DNA from: Gammaproteobacteria bacterium HGW-Gammaproteobacteria-14
Lineage (GTDB): Bacteria > Pseudomonadota > Gammaproteobacteria > Pseudomonadales > Alcanivoracaceae
NCBI GenBank assembly: GCA_002840115.1
Contig: PGZG01000017.1
Span: 1-15,351, forward strand
Direction of reading: 5' to 3'
Length of the DNA stretch: 15,351 nt
The notes beneath the pieces were generated by a model, which was given only the letters and a program-made list of their open reading frames with translations, was not told the DNA's origin and did not search any database. The stretch's first letter is position 1. Each line of letters starts with the position of its first letter. This document shows, one piece after another, positions 14,785-15,351 of the stretch. The position numbers and the translations under genes were made by a program.

Positions 14785-14969
14785 ACTGTTATCCTTGTTA
14801 TAGCCGGATGGATTGAGCATCCACTCTGTTGCCATAATCTAAGCCGAAATACGCAGCAACAACCGGCCAAGTTGAGACCCGGCTACGGTTAATTCGGGAC
14901 ATACGGTTAACTCAAGACATATTAGCAGGGGCTTTCAGGGTCTCTTATGAGGCACCACAGGGAATAGGC
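14785..14969. promoter_or_regulatory. Divergent control region between FMO operon and AraC-family gene
   Basis: This 185-base gap must carry promoters for both units. On the plus strand, GGGACA (14896-14901), an 18-base spacer and TATTAG (14920-14925) form a fair sigma-70-like promoter for the AraC gene, overlapping the direct repeats. For the FMO operon I see no convincing -35/-10 pair, which fits an activator-dependent promoter. The AraC ribosome site AGGGAA (14959-14964) is clear. Confidence 0.45.
14884..14919. repeat. Two tandem 18-bp direct repeats, candidate AraC-family operator
   Basis: TACGGTTAATTCGGGACA (14884-14901) and TACGGTTAACTCAAGACA (14902-14919) are head-to-tail copies matching at 15 of 18 positions, with no spacer. 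AraC-family dimers usually bind direct repeats spaced about two helical turns apart, so this is the best candidate site for the adjacent regulator. It overlaps the likely AraC promoter, suggesting autoregulation, and lies about 100 bases upstream of the chosen FMO start. Confidence 0.6.
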
Positions 14970-15351
14970 ATGCACACCCCAACCGTCACATTGCGTTTTT
15001 CTCAGGCAATTCGCCAGGCCGCAGAAAAGCTTGGCGTCGCTGTACCCGCTCTGGCGTCCGGGAGCGAGCGGGTATCATTGGCGGAACAGGACCGCCTCTG
15101 GGAGGCGTTCTGCAATCACTCCACAGACCCCTTGATTGGCCTGCAGCTGGGCCTGACTTTACAAGCCGGCCATCTGGATCTGGCGGGCATCTTGCTGATG
15201 AGCTGTGAAACCTACGGCGAGTCACTGGAAGCCCTGCTGGAGTACTACCCTATTGTCGGCGAAGGGGGTGATTTCTCACTCACGGAAGACGGCGATCAAA
15301 TAACTCTGAATTATCAGGCTCACTATCAAGTGCATATCGCCGAGCGCGTGG
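14970..15351 (+). CDS. AraC-family transcriptional regulator, N-terminal part (cut by window edge)
   Basis: This is an open frame of 127 codons that continues past the right edge. ATG at 14970 follows AGGGAA (14959-14964). The visible part matches the N-terminal ligand-binding domain found in OruR/VirS-type AraC regulators (Arabinose_bd-like). It contains DPLIGLQLGLTLQAGHLDLA around residues 57-76, then LLMSCETYGESLEALLEYYPIVGEGGDF and a beta-strand region ITLNYQ. The two C-terminal helix-turn-helix motifs expected of the family lie beyond the window. The gene is divergent from the FMO operon and presumably controls it in response to a substrate or intermediate; the M. tuberculosis regulator VirS has the same divergent relation to the FMO gene mymA. 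Family is confident, effector unknown. Confidence 0.85.
   Translation, partial: MHTPTVTLRFSQAIRQAAEKLGVAVPALASGSERVSLAEQDRLWEAFCNHSTDPLIGLQLGLTLQAGHLDLAGILLMSCETYGESLEALLEYYPIVGEGGDFSLTEDGDQITLNYQAHYQVHIAERV

Noticed and set aside
14947..14967. Six-codon reading frame (ATG to TAG) just before the AraC-family gene, considered as a leader peptide
   Set aside because: There is no ribosome site before it and it overlaps the regulator's own ribosome site; a frame this short is easily chance.
1..15351. Mobile elements, CRISPR arrays, tRNA or rRNA genes
   Set aside because: No transposase, integrase, regular spaced repeat array, cloverleaf or rRNA-like segment was found; the repeats seen are short and lie in promoter gaps.

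Overview
The window looks like chromosomal DNA of a marine-type gammaproteobacterium in the broad Pseudomonadales/Oceanospirillales area. The grounds are protein-level resemblance and the gene order TauE-like permease, lgt, thyA, folA, which I recall from Pseudomonas and relatives. This assignment is inference; no rRNA or tRNA is present to test it. I see no insertion sequence, integrase, CRISPR array or phage gene. Genes are dense, with many start/stop overlaps.

Layout. (1) 1-530, minus: N-terminal part of an SLC13/DASS-type anion permease that runs off the left edge. (2) 652-1401, minus: an NRDE (TANGO2-like) protein. (3) 1582-4534, plus: a housekeeping operon of TauE/SafE permease, lgt, thyA and folA, with ATGA overlaps at the first two junctions and TTG starts on the first and last genes. 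(4) 4553-6397, minus: a large secreted lipoprotein of the choice-of-anchor I (beta-propeller-like) family, convergent with folA across a hairpin. (5) 6499-7377, minus: a LysR-type regulator, divergent from (6) 7498-10005, plus: azoR-like FMN quinone reductase, yqjG-like glutathionyl-hydroquinone reductase and pirin. (7) 10043-14784, minus: a five-gene operon in which every junction overlaps by 1 or 4 bases: flavin-containing monooxygenase, bile-acid:Na+ symporter-family (BASS) transporter, extended SDR (epimerase-like), classical SDR, and a second TauE/SafE permease. (8) 14970 to the right edge, plus: N-terminal part of an AraC-family regulator, divergent from that operon.

How they work together. 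The LysR-azoR-yqjG-pirin block reads as a quinone/electrophile detoxification unit. Its contents match the E. coli yqjG/yhaJ/yhaK neighbourhood, and two nested dyads in the LysR-azoR gap are good operator candidates. The AraC-FMO-BASS-SDR-SDR-TauE block is the least explained part. It looks like a regulated unit that imports an amphipathic organic acid or lipid-like compound, oxygenates it, carries out alcohol/ketone chemistry, and possibly exports an anion. Its AraC/FMO/SDR arrangement recalls the virS-mymA-sadH locus of Mycobacterium tuberculosis, but the transporters and the epimerase-like gene differ. Two 18-bp direct repeats lie between the divergent AraC and FMO genes.
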